A stretch of 64,000 nucleotides of DNA from an uncultured Lysobacter sp. (GTDB taxonomy: Bacteria > Pseudomonadota > Gammaproteobacteria > Xanthomonadales > Xanthomonadaceae): positions 16,981-80,980 of the forward strand of contig CAMLID010000010.1 in assembly GCA_946480055.1 (NCBI GenBank). The letters are read 5' to 3'. The notes under the pieces were generated by a model, which saw nothing but the letters and a program-made list of their open reading frames with translations, searched no databases and had not been told where the DNA came from. Within the stretch, counting starts at the first letter, position 1. The number at the start of each line of letters is the position of its first letter. The translations under genes and the position numbers were made by a program. Below are positions 24,964-37,098 of the stretch, in pieces.

Positions 24964-27240
24964 ATGCGCAAGTCGCTGGGTTCGCTCAAGGGCCGGATCG
25001 GTCTGGTCCTGCTCGTGGCCGCGGTCGCGGGATTGCGGCCGCTCGCCGCTGCGCCGCAGGTCGCCGCGCCCGCAGCCACCCAGCAGCAGACCGCCGCCGC
25101 GCCGCCGGCCGGTGCGGTGCAGGCCGAGGCCGATCCGGCGGCGGTGGTGTTCGAGCAGGAAACCCCGCGTCCGGGCACCGCGCCCAGCCGCACCTCCAGC
25201 ACCGATGCCGCCGCGACCGGCGAAGCCGCGCCGACGGACGAGCTCGTGCCGACGGACCAGGCCGTGGTCGAGCCGCTGGCGGTCACCGCGACCGAAGTCG
25301 CCGGCCCCGCGCCGACGACGGTGTTGCCGATCCTGGACCCTGCGCTCGCCACGACGATCACGCCCCCTGTCGCGATCGCCTTGCAGGCGGACGCCGCGCC
25401 GCAACTCGACGCCGCCGATGCCCTGGCCTACTTCGACGGCGTGATCGGCAACGGGATCGCGCGCAGCGATGTGGCCGGCGTGACTCTGGCCGTGGTCAAG
25501 GACGGCCACCTGCTGCTGAGCAAGGGCTACGGCTACGCCGATGTCGCGCGCCGCATTCCGGTCGATCCGGCGCGCACGCTGTTCCGCCCCGGCTCGGTGT
25601 CCAAGCTGTTCACCTGGACCGCGGTGATGCAGCAGGTCGAACGCGGCCGGATCGATCTCGACGCCGACATCAACCGCTACCTCGACTTCAAGATCGCGCC
25701 CTACCGCGGCCAGCCGGTGACCATGCGCCAACTGATGACGCACACGCCCGGCTTCGAGGAATCGATCAGGCACCTGTTCGCCGACCGCCCGTCCGCGCTG
25801 ATCGCCAACGGCCGCTATCTCAAGTCGGTGCAGCCCGAGCGCGTGTTCGCGCCCGGCGAGGTGCCCGCGTATTCGAACTACGGCGCCGCGCTGGCCGGCT
25901 ATGTGGTCGAACGCGTGACTCGGCAGCGTTACGACGACTACATCGAAGCCGAAGTGCTGCATCCCCTGGGCATGTATCGCTCCAGCTTCCGCCAGCCGCT
26001 GCCCAAGCTCCTGGCCGCGAACATGGCCGGCGCCTACGCCGACGGCCGCGACGCGCCGCCGCGCGCGTTCGAACTGGTCAACCCGGCGCCCGCCGGCAGC
26101 CTTTCGGCCACGGCCGAGGACATGGCGCGCTTCATGCTCGCGCAGCTGGGCGATGGCCGCCTGGACCAGGCGCAGCTGCTGCAGCCGGCGACCATGCGGC
26201 GCATGCACGCCGCCGCGCAGCGACCGTTCCCGGCCTTGAACGCTATGGCGCTGGGCTACTTCCGCAACGACCGCAACGGCCCGCTCACCATCGGCCACGA
26301 CGGCGCCACCGAAGCCTTCCAGAGCACGCTGCTGCTGTTCCCCGAAGCCCAGGTCGGCCTGTTCGTCTCGGTCGACGGCTCCGGCGCCGCTGCGTCCGCG
26401 CTGCGGCGCCAGATCGTGCGCGGCTTCCAGCAGCGCTATTTCCCGCGGCCGCCGACGCCGGAACCGACCCTGGCGAGCGCGCGCGAGCACGGCCGGCAGC
26501 TGGTCGGCCGCTACGGCAGCAGTCGTGCCTCCTTCAGCAACTTCTTCGCCATCGCCAACCTGCTGTCGCAGAGCAGGATCGTGTTGAACGACGACGCCAC
26601 GCTCACGGTGTCGTCGCTGCGCGGTCTGGACGAGCAACCGCGGCGCTGGCGCGAAGTGCGGCCCTATGTCTGGCGCGAAGTCGGCGGCGACGCGCTGCTG
26701 GCAGCGAAGCTCGACCGTGGCCGCGTGATCGCGGTCGCCAGCGATGCGCATCCGCCGGCGATGTGGCTGCAACTCGTGCCGGCCTGGCGCTCGGCCGGCT
26801 GGTCGCTGCCCCTGCTGATCGGCGCGCTGGCGCTGCACGCGGCGGCCTTGCTGCTGTGGCCGATCGCGACGCTGGTGCGCCGTCATTTCGGCCGCCGGCT
26901 GAATCTGGCGCAGGCCGCGCAGCGTTTGCGCCTGGCGACCTATCTCGGGCTGATCTCGAACCTGGCGATGGCCCTGCTGTGGCTGTGGCTGCTGTCGCGC
27001 GCCGATGCCCGCATCGCCGATTTCGACGGCGGTCTCGACGGCTGGATCCGTTTCGCGCAACTGCTCGCCCTGCTGTCGCTGCCGATCGCGCTGCTCGCGA
27101 TCCGCAACGCGATCGAAGCCTGGCGCCCGCCGCGCGATCGCTGGCGCCGCCTGAGCGCGACCCTGATCGCACTGGCCTGCACCGCGCTGGTCTGGTTCGT
27201 CCTCAGCCTGCGCTTGCTGAGCCTGGATTTGAACTACTGA
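24964..27240 (+). CDS. Beta-lactamase-fold serine hydrolase with C-terminal membrane domain
   Basis: 758 residues. After an N-terminal hydrophobic segment and a long Ala/Pro/Thr-rich linker (about 35-140), the class C beta-lactamase/DD-peptidase domain carries Ser211-x-x-Lys214 (SVSK), Tyr303-Ser-Asn305 and His445-Asp-Gly447. Four predicted helices follow from about residue 610 (LLIGALALHAAALLLW, YLGLISNLAMALLWLWLL and two more). The catalytic domain should be periplasmic. Substrate is unknown; many such proteins are peptidases or esterases, not resistance enzymes. A TTG six bases upstream is in frame but ATG 24964 is preferred. Confidence 0.88.
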   Translation: MRKSLGSLKGRIGLVLLVAAVAGLRPLAAAPQVAAPAATQQQTAAAPPAGAVQAEADPAAVVFEQETPRPGTAPSRTSSTDAAATGEAAPTDELVPTDQAVVEPLAVTATEVAGPAPTTVLPILDPALATTITPPVAIALQADAAPQLDAADALAYFDGVIGNGIARSDVAGVTLAVVKDGHLLLSKGYGYADVARRIPVDPARTLFRPGSVSKLFTWTAVMQQVERGRIDLDADINRYLDFKIAPYRGQPVTMRQLMTHTPGFEESIRHLFADRPSALIANGRYLKSVQPERVFAPGEVPAYSNYGAALAGYVVERVTRQRYDDYIEAEVLHPLGMYRSSFRQPLPKLLAANMAGAYADGRDAPPRAFELVNPAPAGSLSATAEDMARFMLAQLGDGRLDQAQLLQPATMRRMHAAAQRPFPALNAMALGYFRNDRNGPLTIGHDGATEAFQSTLLLFPEAQVGLFVSVDGSGAAASALRRQIVRGFQQRYFPRPPTPEPTLASAREHGRQLVGRYGSSRASFSNFFAIANLLSQSRIVLNDDATLTVSSLRGLDEQPRRWREVRPYVWREVGGDALLAAKLDRGRVIAVASDAHPPAMWLQLVPAWRSAGWSLPLLIGALALHAAALLLWPIATLVRRHFGRRLNLAQAAQRLRLATYLGLISNLAMALLWLWLLSRADARIADFDGGLDGWIRFAQLLALLSLPIALLAIRNAIEAWRPPRDRWRRLSATLIALACTALVWFVLSLRLLSLDLNY

Positions 27241-27254
27241 GCCGCGGCGCCGAA

Positions 27255-27294
27255 AAAACGCAGGGCCCGGACCGCGTCGCAGTCCGGGCCCTGC
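27255..27294 (-). terminator. Strong rho-independent terminator of the DUF885 gene
   Basis: On the minus strand GCAGGGCCCGGAC pairs with GTCCGGGCCCTGC around a 9-nt loop and is followed directly by CGTTTTTT. It lies 16 nt past the DUF885 stop and between two convergent genes. On the plus strand there is no U-run, so it mainly ends the minus-strand transcript. Confidence 0.93.
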
Positions 27295-27309
27295 CTGTAT
27301 CGCAACCGC

Positions 27310-29124
27310 TCAGCGCTTGCGCTGGGCCGGCACGAAGTTCTCGCGCACCGCCTTGGCCAACTGATCCGGTGGCAGCAGGCCCTGGTCGAGCAGGAAGTTG
27401 TTGAACGCCAGGCGGTCGAACTTGTCGCCCAACGCCAGCTCGGTCTCCATGCGCAGTTCCAGGATGCGGCTGTAGCCGTAGAAGTAGCTGCCGGCCTGGC
27501 CCGGGGCGTTGAAGGTGTAGCGGTCCAGTTCCTGCTTGGTCATCGCCGGCGACAGGCCGACTTCGTTGAGCAGCACCTTGCCGGCGCGGTCGCGGTCGGT
27601 CATGCCCAGGTTGAGCATCGGGTCCAGCATTGCGCGCGCGGCGCGCATCAGGCGGAACTGCAGCGCGATCAACTGACCGTCCAGCGGCTCGTACGGCACC
27701 ATCTCGGCTTCGGCGTACAGCGCCCAGCCTTCGGCGTTGACCGAGTTGAAGGCGAACATGGTGCGGGCCAGCGACACGCCGCGCTCGACCATGGCGGTGA
27801 ACTGCAGCTCGTGGCCGGGGCGGCCTTCGTGCGCGGACAGAGTCCAGGCGACCGAATCGAAGTTGAAGTCGTCGTACTTCAGCGCGGTGCCGTCGGGATT
27901 GGGCACCGACACCGGCAGCACGAACTGGCCCTGCTGGCCGGTATTGCCGACCAGCGGCGCCGGCAGGAAATGCGGCGCCGGCTGCGCCGCCGATTCGGCC
28001 TCGCTGCCCAGGCGCATCACCATCGGCCGCTGCGGCACATCGACGATCTTCTCCTTGCGGATGATCGGATCGATCGCGTCGATCACGGTGCGGTAGCGCG
28101 CTTCGAGCTGGTCGTTGGGAATGCTGTTGCGCTTGAGCGCGCGGATCACCGCGACGTAGTCGTGGCCGTCGACGCCGGTGATGCCCTTGGCCTGCGCGAC
28201 CAGCGGCGCGAGCTGGCGCATTGCCGCGCGGGTTTCCATGAACTCGACCTGGGCGCGGCGGATCAGCAGCTGCGGATCGACGTTGATGCCGTACTGCTTG
28301 AGCTGGAACGCGTACAGCTCCGGCGGCAGGCGGTTGTCGCTGCGCGCCTCGGGCAGCACGGTGGAGCGCGCCCAGGCCGCGTAGTCCTTGAACTGCTGGT
28401 CCATCGCCGCCAGCGCCGCGTCGGCGCCGGCGATCTTGTACTTCTCGAACAGCTTGCGCACGCCGGCGGCATAGGTCTCGACATTGCCCAGCGCCTGTTC
28501 GACTTCGAGCTTGGTCGGACGCAGCATGGCCTTGTCGCCGGCGCGCTCCTCGTAGCGCTCGCGCGCGAGCGTGGTGATCGGCTTGCCGCCCGCGCCCAGG
28601 CCGACGTAGTTCTTCAGCCGCGCCAGCGCGCGTGCGCGGCGTTCCGGCGGGGTCTGGTCGGACAGCAGGCCCTGCATGCCCTGAAACACCAGCAGCGGCG
28701 CGTCGTTCCACGGCAGCGCCAGGCGTTCGTTGAGCTCGCTGCCTTCGATGTTCTGATCGGCGGCGGCCATCATGATTTCCAGATCCTGGCGCACGTCGGG
28801 ATTGCGCTCGGTCTCCAGCTTGGCCTGCAGTTCGGCCTTGCCCTTGGCCATAGCCGCGCGGAAACGCTTGCCGTTGTCCGGATTGAGGTCGGTCACGCGC
28901 TCGTCGAAGCCGGGCACGCCGAAGAACGACATCTGCTCGGGCGCGAACTCGCCCTGGGCCTTGAGCAGGATCTGCGCGTAGCCGTTGCTCGTGGTGACCC
29001 AGGCCGGCACCGGCTTTGCGGCGGCAGCGGCTGGTTTTTTTGTGGCCTGCGCGGCGGCCTGCGCGGCGAGTACCGTGGTCGGCGCGAACAGCGCCAGGGA
29101 AATCGCTAAAGCGAGGGCTTTCAT
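27310..29124 (-). CDS. Secreted DUF885-family protein (metallopeptidase-like)
   Basis: 604 residues. Signal peptide MKALALAISLALFAPTTVLA, then a DUF885 domain with the family's HEGRPGHELQF motif and SVNAEGWALYAE, which resemble zinc-peptidase helices; the fold is related to M32-like carboxypeptidases. It is probably periplasmic or secreted. The start at 29124 puts the signal peptide at the N-terminus; upstream frame extension has no such signal. It is a single gene with its own strong terminator. Confidence 0.88.
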   Translation of the reverse strand: MKALALAISLALFAPTTVLAAQAAAQATKKPAAAAAKPVPAWVTTSNGYAQILLKAQGEFAPEQMSFFGVPGFDERVTDLNPDNGKRFRAAMAKGKAELQAKLETERNPDVRQDLEIMMAAADQNIEGSELNERLALPWNDAPLLVFQGMQGLLSDQTPPERRARALARLKNYVGLGAGGKPITTLARERYEERAGDKAMLRPTKLEVEQALGNVETYAAGVRKLFEKYKIAGADAALAAMDQQFKDYAAWARSTVLPEARSDNRLPPELYAFQLKQYGINVDPQLLIRRAQVEFMETRAAMRQLAPLVAQAKGITGVDGHDYVAVIRALKRNSIPNDQLEARYRTVIDAIDPIIRKEKIVDVPQRPMVMRLGSEAESAAQPAPHFLPAPLVGNTGQQGQFVLPVSVPNPDGTALKYDDFNFDSVAWTLSAHEGRPGHELQFTAMVERGVSLARTMFAFNSVNAEGWALYAEAEMVPYEPLDGQLIALQFRLMRAARAMLDPMLNLGMTDRDRAGKVLLNEVGLSPAMTKQELDRYTFNAPGQAGSYFYGYSRILELRMETELALGDKFDRLAFNNFLLDQGLLPPDQLAKAVRENFVPAQRKR

Positions 29125-29263
29125 GAGGTGACGGTCCTGATGGCGGTCCGGAGTGGGTCCGCCGACCTTAGGCCCTGCGCCGGGCGAGGGCATCCGCCGT
29201 AGGTCACGTTTCAATACGACGGTTTCTCCGGCTTGCGCGCCCCGTGGACACGCACCGGGGCGG

Positions 29264-29710
29264 CTAGTCCGCGTCCGCCGGCGCGTCCAGCAGGTCGATC
29301 TTCCGGTCGCTGCCTTCCAGATGCACACTCATGTGGGTGTAGGCCCAGTCCTGCCCTTGAGTCTCGCCGATCACCCACAACTTGGCCGCGCCCCGGGGCC
29401 CGGACAACGGCACCTTGATCGTGACGCTGATGTCCTGGCCGCTCTGCTCGAAGCTGCCCATCACCAGCCAGCCTTCTTCGATCGGTTGGCCCAGCGCGGC
29501 GATCACCTCGGGATCGGCGCGGGCGCGTTTCACCCCTTCGACATAGGCCGGCGAGGACTTCAGCTGCCCGATCACCAGCGAACCGATGCCGAGCACGAAG
29601 CCCGACAGCAGGCCCACCGCGGCCAGGATCAACAGCGGCAGGAACCAGTACCGATTGCGCTGCGCCCAGTCGCGCTGGGGCAGGGGCGGCGGCAGGGCGG
29701 CGGCGGTCAT
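29264..29710 (-). CDS. Coa1-like single-pass membrane protein
   Basis: 148 residues. One membrane helix (about 25-50, FLPLLILAAVGLLSGFVLGI) and a small periplasmic domain with SSPAYVEGVKRARADPEVIA and ALGQPIEEGWLVMGSFE, the pattern of the cytochrome-oxidase assembly factor Coa1/DUF1783 family. In bacteria the family is mostly uncharacterised, so a role in oxidase assembly is uncertain. It stands alone, upstream of and on the same strand as the DUF885 gene, with 139 nt between them in which I see nothing else. Confidence 0.75.
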   Translation of the reverse strand: MTAAALPPPLPQRDWAQRNRYWFLPLLILAAVGLLSGFVLGIGSLVIGQLKSSPAYVEGVKRARADPEVIAALGQPIEEGWLVMGSFEQSGQDISVTIKVPLSGPRGAAKLWVIGETQGQDWAYTHMSVHLEGSDRKIDLLDAPADAD

Positions 29711-29828
29711 GCGGGCGGATTCCGAAGCGGTGTCCGGGCAGAGTATCCGCAGTGGCGACGCGGGCGCCAAGGCGCGGTCTGCTGCGATGCGCCGGGCCGT
29801 GATAAAACCCGGACTACAGGAGGGGAGC

Positions 29829-30359
29829 ATGGCCCAGGTACCGAAGATCGATTCGCCTTGTCCGTTGGGGATAGCCGAGCAGCTGCGGCTGGACGGCCAT
29901 TGCGGCCGCTGCGATAAACACGTGCATGCGCTGGACGCGATGGACGAGGCCGAACGGCGCGCACTGCTGCGCACAGCCGACGGTCCGATCTGCGTGTCCT
30001 ACCGGTCTGTGCGGCCGAGCGCGGTGCGTCGCGGCGCAGGGTTCGGTATCGCGATCGCGGCGACCTTGGTGTCGAGCGGTGCGTTCACGGCCGAGCCGCC
30101 CTCGTTGCTGCCGCCCGTCGCCAGCGAGCAGGCTTCGCCGGTGACCGCGGCCCCGCCGCTGGTCGCGTCGGAGCAGGCCAGCGGCGAGGATGAGGACGAA
30201 CGCCTCGTCTTCGTGGGTGGCATCAGCGATCCGCGCGACGCGCAATGGAGCGAAGACAGCGATCTGCCCGAGCTGCCGATGCGCCAGGCCGATGAGCTGG
30301 GCGAGGCCATGACCGCGCCCGTCTCGGCCCACGCCGTTAACCCCACTTCGAACCGCTAG
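29829..30359 (+). CDS. Cys4 N-terminal domain membrane protein, copy 1 of a tandem pair
   Basis: 176 residues. A cytoplasmic N-terminus has four cysteines at 11, 25, 28 and 55 (SPCPLG; GHCGRCDKHVHALDAMDE; GPICVSYR), a likely zinc-binding ribbon. A similar C-x2-C-x-x-x-V-x-x-L/F-x-x-M-x-x-x-E pattern opens many membrane proteins in other bacteria. A membrane helix follows (about 70-88, GAGFGIAIAATLVSSGAF), then a low-complexity region and a conserved acidic end (DPRDAQWSEDSDLPELPMR). Function is unknown. A GAGGGGAG site precedes the ATG. Confidence 0.78.
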   Translation: MAQVPKIDSPCPLGIAEQLRLDGHCGRCDKHVHALDAMDEAERRALLRTADGPICVSYRSVRPSAVRRGAGFGIAIAATLVSSGAFTAEPPSLLPPVASEQASPVTAAPPLVASEQASGEDEDERLVFVGGISDPRDAQWSEDSDLPELPMRQADELGEAMTAPVSAHAVNPTSNR

Positions 30360-30399
30360 CCGTTCCCGGACTTACGACCCACTCACACGAGTACGCGCC

Positions 30400-30939
30400 A
30401 TGGCTCTGGTTCCCAAGATCGATTCGCCTTGCCCGCTGGGCATCGATGAGCTGCGGCGCTTGCAAGGGTACTGCGGGCACTGCAGCACGCAGGTGCATGC
30501 GCTGGACGGCATGGACGAACAGGAACGCAGGGCGTTGCTGCAGGCGGCGGCAGGGCCGATCTGCGTGTCCTACCGTGTGCCGCGTCCGCCATCCGCTCGC
30601 CGTGGTGCCGGCTTCGGTATCGCGATCGCCGCGACCCTGGTGTCGGGCGGCGCGTTCGCGGCCGATCCGCCGTCGTTGCTCGCGCCGACGACGACCGAAG
30701 CCACGACTTCTCCGGTCGCCGTCGCGCCGCTGTTACCGATCGACGCGACACCGGAGCGCGAAGAACCGACCGAACTCGAGCGCATCGAGATCGTCGGCGG
30801 TGGTGTCAGGGATCCACGCGAAGCGCAATGGATCGACGACAGCGAGTTACCGGAGTTGCCGATGCGCGATGCCGCGAGTCTGGACGCCGCACCCACGCTG
30901 ACGGATGCGGCCGACGCGGTCTCGCGCCCTTCGCGCTGA
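30400..30939 (+). CDS. Cys4 N-terminal domain membrane protein, copy 2 of a tandem pair
   Basis: 179 residues, a close paralogue of the gene 40 nt upstream. Cysteines at 11, 25, 28 and 55 are all kept, as are VPKIDSPCPLGI, VHALDGMDEQERRALL, GPICVSYR and the helix RRGAGFGIAIAATLVSGGAF. The middle linker (about 92-140) is diverged, while the end (DPREAQWIDDSELPELPMR) is conserved, so the two ends are under constraint and the linker is not. A recent tandem duplication is likely. It ends only 9 nt from the convergent transglutaminase-like gene. Confidence 0.78.
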   Translation: MALVPKIDSPCPLGIDELRRLQGYCGHCSTQVHALDGMDEQERRALLQAAAGPICVSYRVPRPPSARRGAGFGIAIAATLVSGGAFAADPPSLLAPTTTEATTSPVAVAPLLPIDATPEREEPTELERIEIVGGGVRDPREAQWIDDSELPELPMRDAASLDAAPTLTDAADAVSRPSR

Positions 30940-30948
30940 CCGTTGTCT

Positions 30949-34750
<3,802 letters not shown>

Positions 34751-34941
34751 GGGCAGGTCGCACAGGGACGAAGGCCGAGTGTAAGCGCAGCGCCGGGCGG
34801 TGGTCCCGGCCGGCCGGGAACGGCCTGTCCCGGCGCTGTGCGGCCGCGTGGCGCCGCGCTTCGTTCAGCCGGCGACTTGGCGCGGTCATGCGTGCGCCGT
34901 TACCCTGGACGGCCTTTTACCCCAGCCCGCCAGGCCATCGC

Positions 34942-35580
34942 ATGACCGTCGAGCGTACCGAACGCCTTACTCCGCTGCCCGCGCTGATCTTCAGTTCGCG
35001 CTGGTTGCAGCTGCCGCTGTACCTGGGCCTGATCGTCGCCCAAGGCGTTTACGTCTTCTTGTTCATCAAGGAACTGTGGCACCTGATCCACGGCGCCAAC
35101 ACCTTGAACGAGCAAGGGATCATGCTGATCGTGCTGGGCCTGATCGACGTGGTCATGATCTCCAACCTGTTGATGATGGTGATCGTCGGCGGCTACGAGA
35201 CCTTCGTCTCGCGCCTGCGCCTGGAAGGGCATCCGGACCAGCCTGAGTGGCTGAGCCACGTCAACGCCTCGGTGCTCAAGGTCAAGCTGGCGATGGCGAT
35301 CATCGGCATCTCCTCGATCCACCTGCTCAAGACCTTCATCGCCGCCGGCGATCTGGGCCTGCCGATGTGCAGCAGCGCCGAAGGCCTGGCCACGATGAAA
35401 CTGGTGTCCGACGCGGTCGCCGCCGGCGTCACCGGGCTGGGCGCGGCCTGCACCAAGACCAGCGCGATGGGCGTGATGTGGCAGACCATCATCCATACGG
35501 TCTTCATCGCCTCGGCGATCGGCATCGCGATGACGGACAAGCTGATGGCGCACGCACCCAAGGCCAAGCCGGCGCATTAA
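34942..35580 (+). CDS. UPF0114 (YqhA) integral membrane protein
   Basis: 212 residues with about four hydrophobic segments. The signature [19 protein letters not shown] is exact for the YqhA/TIGR00645 family, and [20 protein letters not shown] is also conserved. Function is unknown. ATG 34942 gives a normal-length family member; an upstream in-frame start at 34888 is unlikely. It stands alone in this orientation. The 94-bp gap after it contains short GC hairpins (CAGAGGC/GCCTCTG at 35640-35657) but no U-run. Confidence 0.9.
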   Translation: MTVERTERLTPLPALIFSSRWLQLPLYLGLIVAQGVYVFLFIKELWHLIHGANTLNEQGIMLIVLGLIDVVMISNLLMMVIVGGYETFVSRLRLEGHPDQPEWLSHVNASVLKVKLAMAIIGISSIHLLKTFIAAGDLGLPMCSSAEGLATMKLVSDAVAAGVTGLGAACTKTSAMGVMWQTIIHTVFIASAIGIAMTDKLMAHAPKAKPAH

Positions 35581-35674
35581 GTCGCTAAAGCCGGCTTTCC
35601 AGCGCGCCGCGGGCTCTGGCGCGCGGCGCGGGAAAGACGCAGAGGCGCAGGCCTCTGCATCCGGCACCGCTCCG

Positions 35675-35905
35675 TCAGAGCGGTATGCAGTTGTTGCCCT
35701 GCGAATCGCAGACGTACTGCAGCATGAAGTACCACTGTTGGCCGTCGCATTCCCAGACGATGTAGCCGGAACCGAACGGGGTGGCGGTCTGCGCGCCGAT
35801 GTTGGAAGCGTCGCAGGTCGCGGTCGGCGGCGGCCACGCGTTCGCGCTGGAGCTCATTCCCAGGCTGAGCAACGCGATCGCCGCGCCAAGCATGATCTTG
35901 TGCAT
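35675..35905 (-). CDS. Small secreted protein with four cysteines
   Basis: 76 residues. Signal peptide MHKIMLGAAIALLSLGMSSS followed by ANA, then a short mature part of about 53 residues starting WPPPTATCDAS and holding four cysteines (CDAS, ECDG, VCDS, NCIPL) that could form two disulfides. It is rich in aromatic residues (YIVWECDGQQWYFMLQYVC). No family recognised. A strong AAGGAG site precedes the start. GC is lower than in its neighbours, as is common for small exported proteins. Confidence 0.75.
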   Translation of the reverse strand: MHKIMLGAAIALLSLGMSSSANAWPPPTATCDASNIGAQTATPFGSGYIVWECDGQQWYFMLQYVCDSQGNNCIPL

Positions 35906-36075
35906 CTGTAAGACTCCTTGTCCGATGCCGCTATGCGGGTGTTGCGAATGATTCCGGCAGCCAGCGGCGTCTCTGCCGAATCCATGGCCTAACGCGTCTA
36001 CCGCCGCAATCTATCACCGGTTCCCCGGCATCGGGGCCGTCGGGCGCGCTGCTGCGCCGAACCGGGCCGGCGCAA

Positions 36076-37044
36076 TCAATGCGCTGCGTCCGACGGGCGC
36101 GGACTCATGATCGCCGTACGCAAATTCAGCGCATCGGCGCGTTGCGAATAGCGCAGGTCGCTTGCGTCGGTTTCCAGGCCCAGCGCTGCGTAGGCCGCGC
36201 TCAAGTCCGGAAACTCGCGCGAACGCGCATAGCGCTCGTACAACCGCGCGAACACGCCGTCGCCGCCCAGGCGATCCAGCTCGTCCGCGAACGCCTGCGG
36301 CGACGCCGCGTCTATATCGTCCGCCGCCGCGTCCAGGCAGCAACGCGCGTAGCGCGACAGCACCGTGTCCAGATCCAGGCCGCGTTCGCGGCGCAGCGCC
36401 AGGTCCGCTTCCAGCCAATACGCCGCGCCGGCCCAATACACGCGCATGGTGCCGCCGCGGCCGAGTTCGTCCAAGGCCGCGCCCGGCCCCAGGCGGCGAC
36501 CGCGGCCGAAGCCGGCGTCGAGCTGGCGCCAGGCCTGATCCGGCGTGAGCAGGCCGGCGCGGGCGCGCAGCACGTTCTGGTAATAGCTCGCCAGGCCCTC
36601 GGCCATCCAGCGGCCGTCACGGCCCAGATAGGGATGGAACAGGTGCGAGAGTTCGTGGACCGCGGTCCAGTCGGCACGCAGTTGCGCCAGGCTGGCGTCG
36701 CGGCGCACGAACAGCAGCACCGCGACGCCGTCGCCGCGGTCGGTCTGGCCCCAGGGCACGGGGCTGGGATCGCGGCTGTCGATCTGGCGGATCCGCACCT
36801 GCGCCCGGCGCAGCGGATAGCGCCCGAACGCAGTGAGGGTGGCGTCGGCGGCTTCGGCCAGCCAACGCTGCAGCATCGCCGCGCGCGCCGGGTCGGACAC
36901 GCCTTCCACGCTCACCTGCAGGGCATTGCCGCCGGCGCGCAGGGTGCGCGCTTGCGCGGCGTCGTCGTCCGCGCGCGCAGGCGGCCCGGCGGCGGCCAGC
37001 GCGCAGGCGATCAGGAACAGCAGGGGCGAAGGGCGCATGGGCAT
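36076..37044 (-). CDS. Secreted gluzincin-like peptidase
   Basis: 322 residues. Signal peptide (LLFLIACALAAAGPPARA), then a basic region and a zinc motif HELSH at 130-134 with a likely third ligand Glu149 in RWMAEGLASYY, the HExxH plus downstream Glu arrangement of gluzincins (M1/M61-like collagenase-type). It should act outside the cytoplasm. The start is 37044 (MPMRPSP) or ATG 37038. It is divergent from uvrD with a 54-bp gap, so the two share a promoter region. Confidence 0.82.
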   Translation of the reverse strand: MPMRPSPLLFLIACALAAAGPPARADDDAAQARTLRAGGNALQVSVEGVSDPARAAMLQRWLAEAADATLTAFGRYPLRRAQVRIRQIDSRDPSPVPWGQTDRGDGVAVLLFVRRDASLAQLRADWTAVHELSHLFHPYLGRDGRWMAEGLASYYQNVLRARAGLLTPDQAWRQLDAGFGRGRRLGPGAALDELGRGGTMRVYWAGAAYWLEADLALRRERGLDLDTVLSRYARCCLDAAADDIDAASPQAFADELDRLGGDGVFARLYERYARSREFPDLSAAYAALGLETDASDLRYSQRADALNLRTAIMSPRPSDAAH

Positions 37045-37098
37045 TGGATGTCCAGGCCGGAGCAAGGTTCCCGCGAGTGCGGCCGCTACAATACGACG

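Noticed and set aside
24964..27240. Reading the serine hydrolase as an antibiotic-resistance beta-lactamase
   Set aside because: The catalytic motifs fit, but the long linker and membrane tail are atypical of class C enzymes; peptidase or esterase roles are at least as likely.
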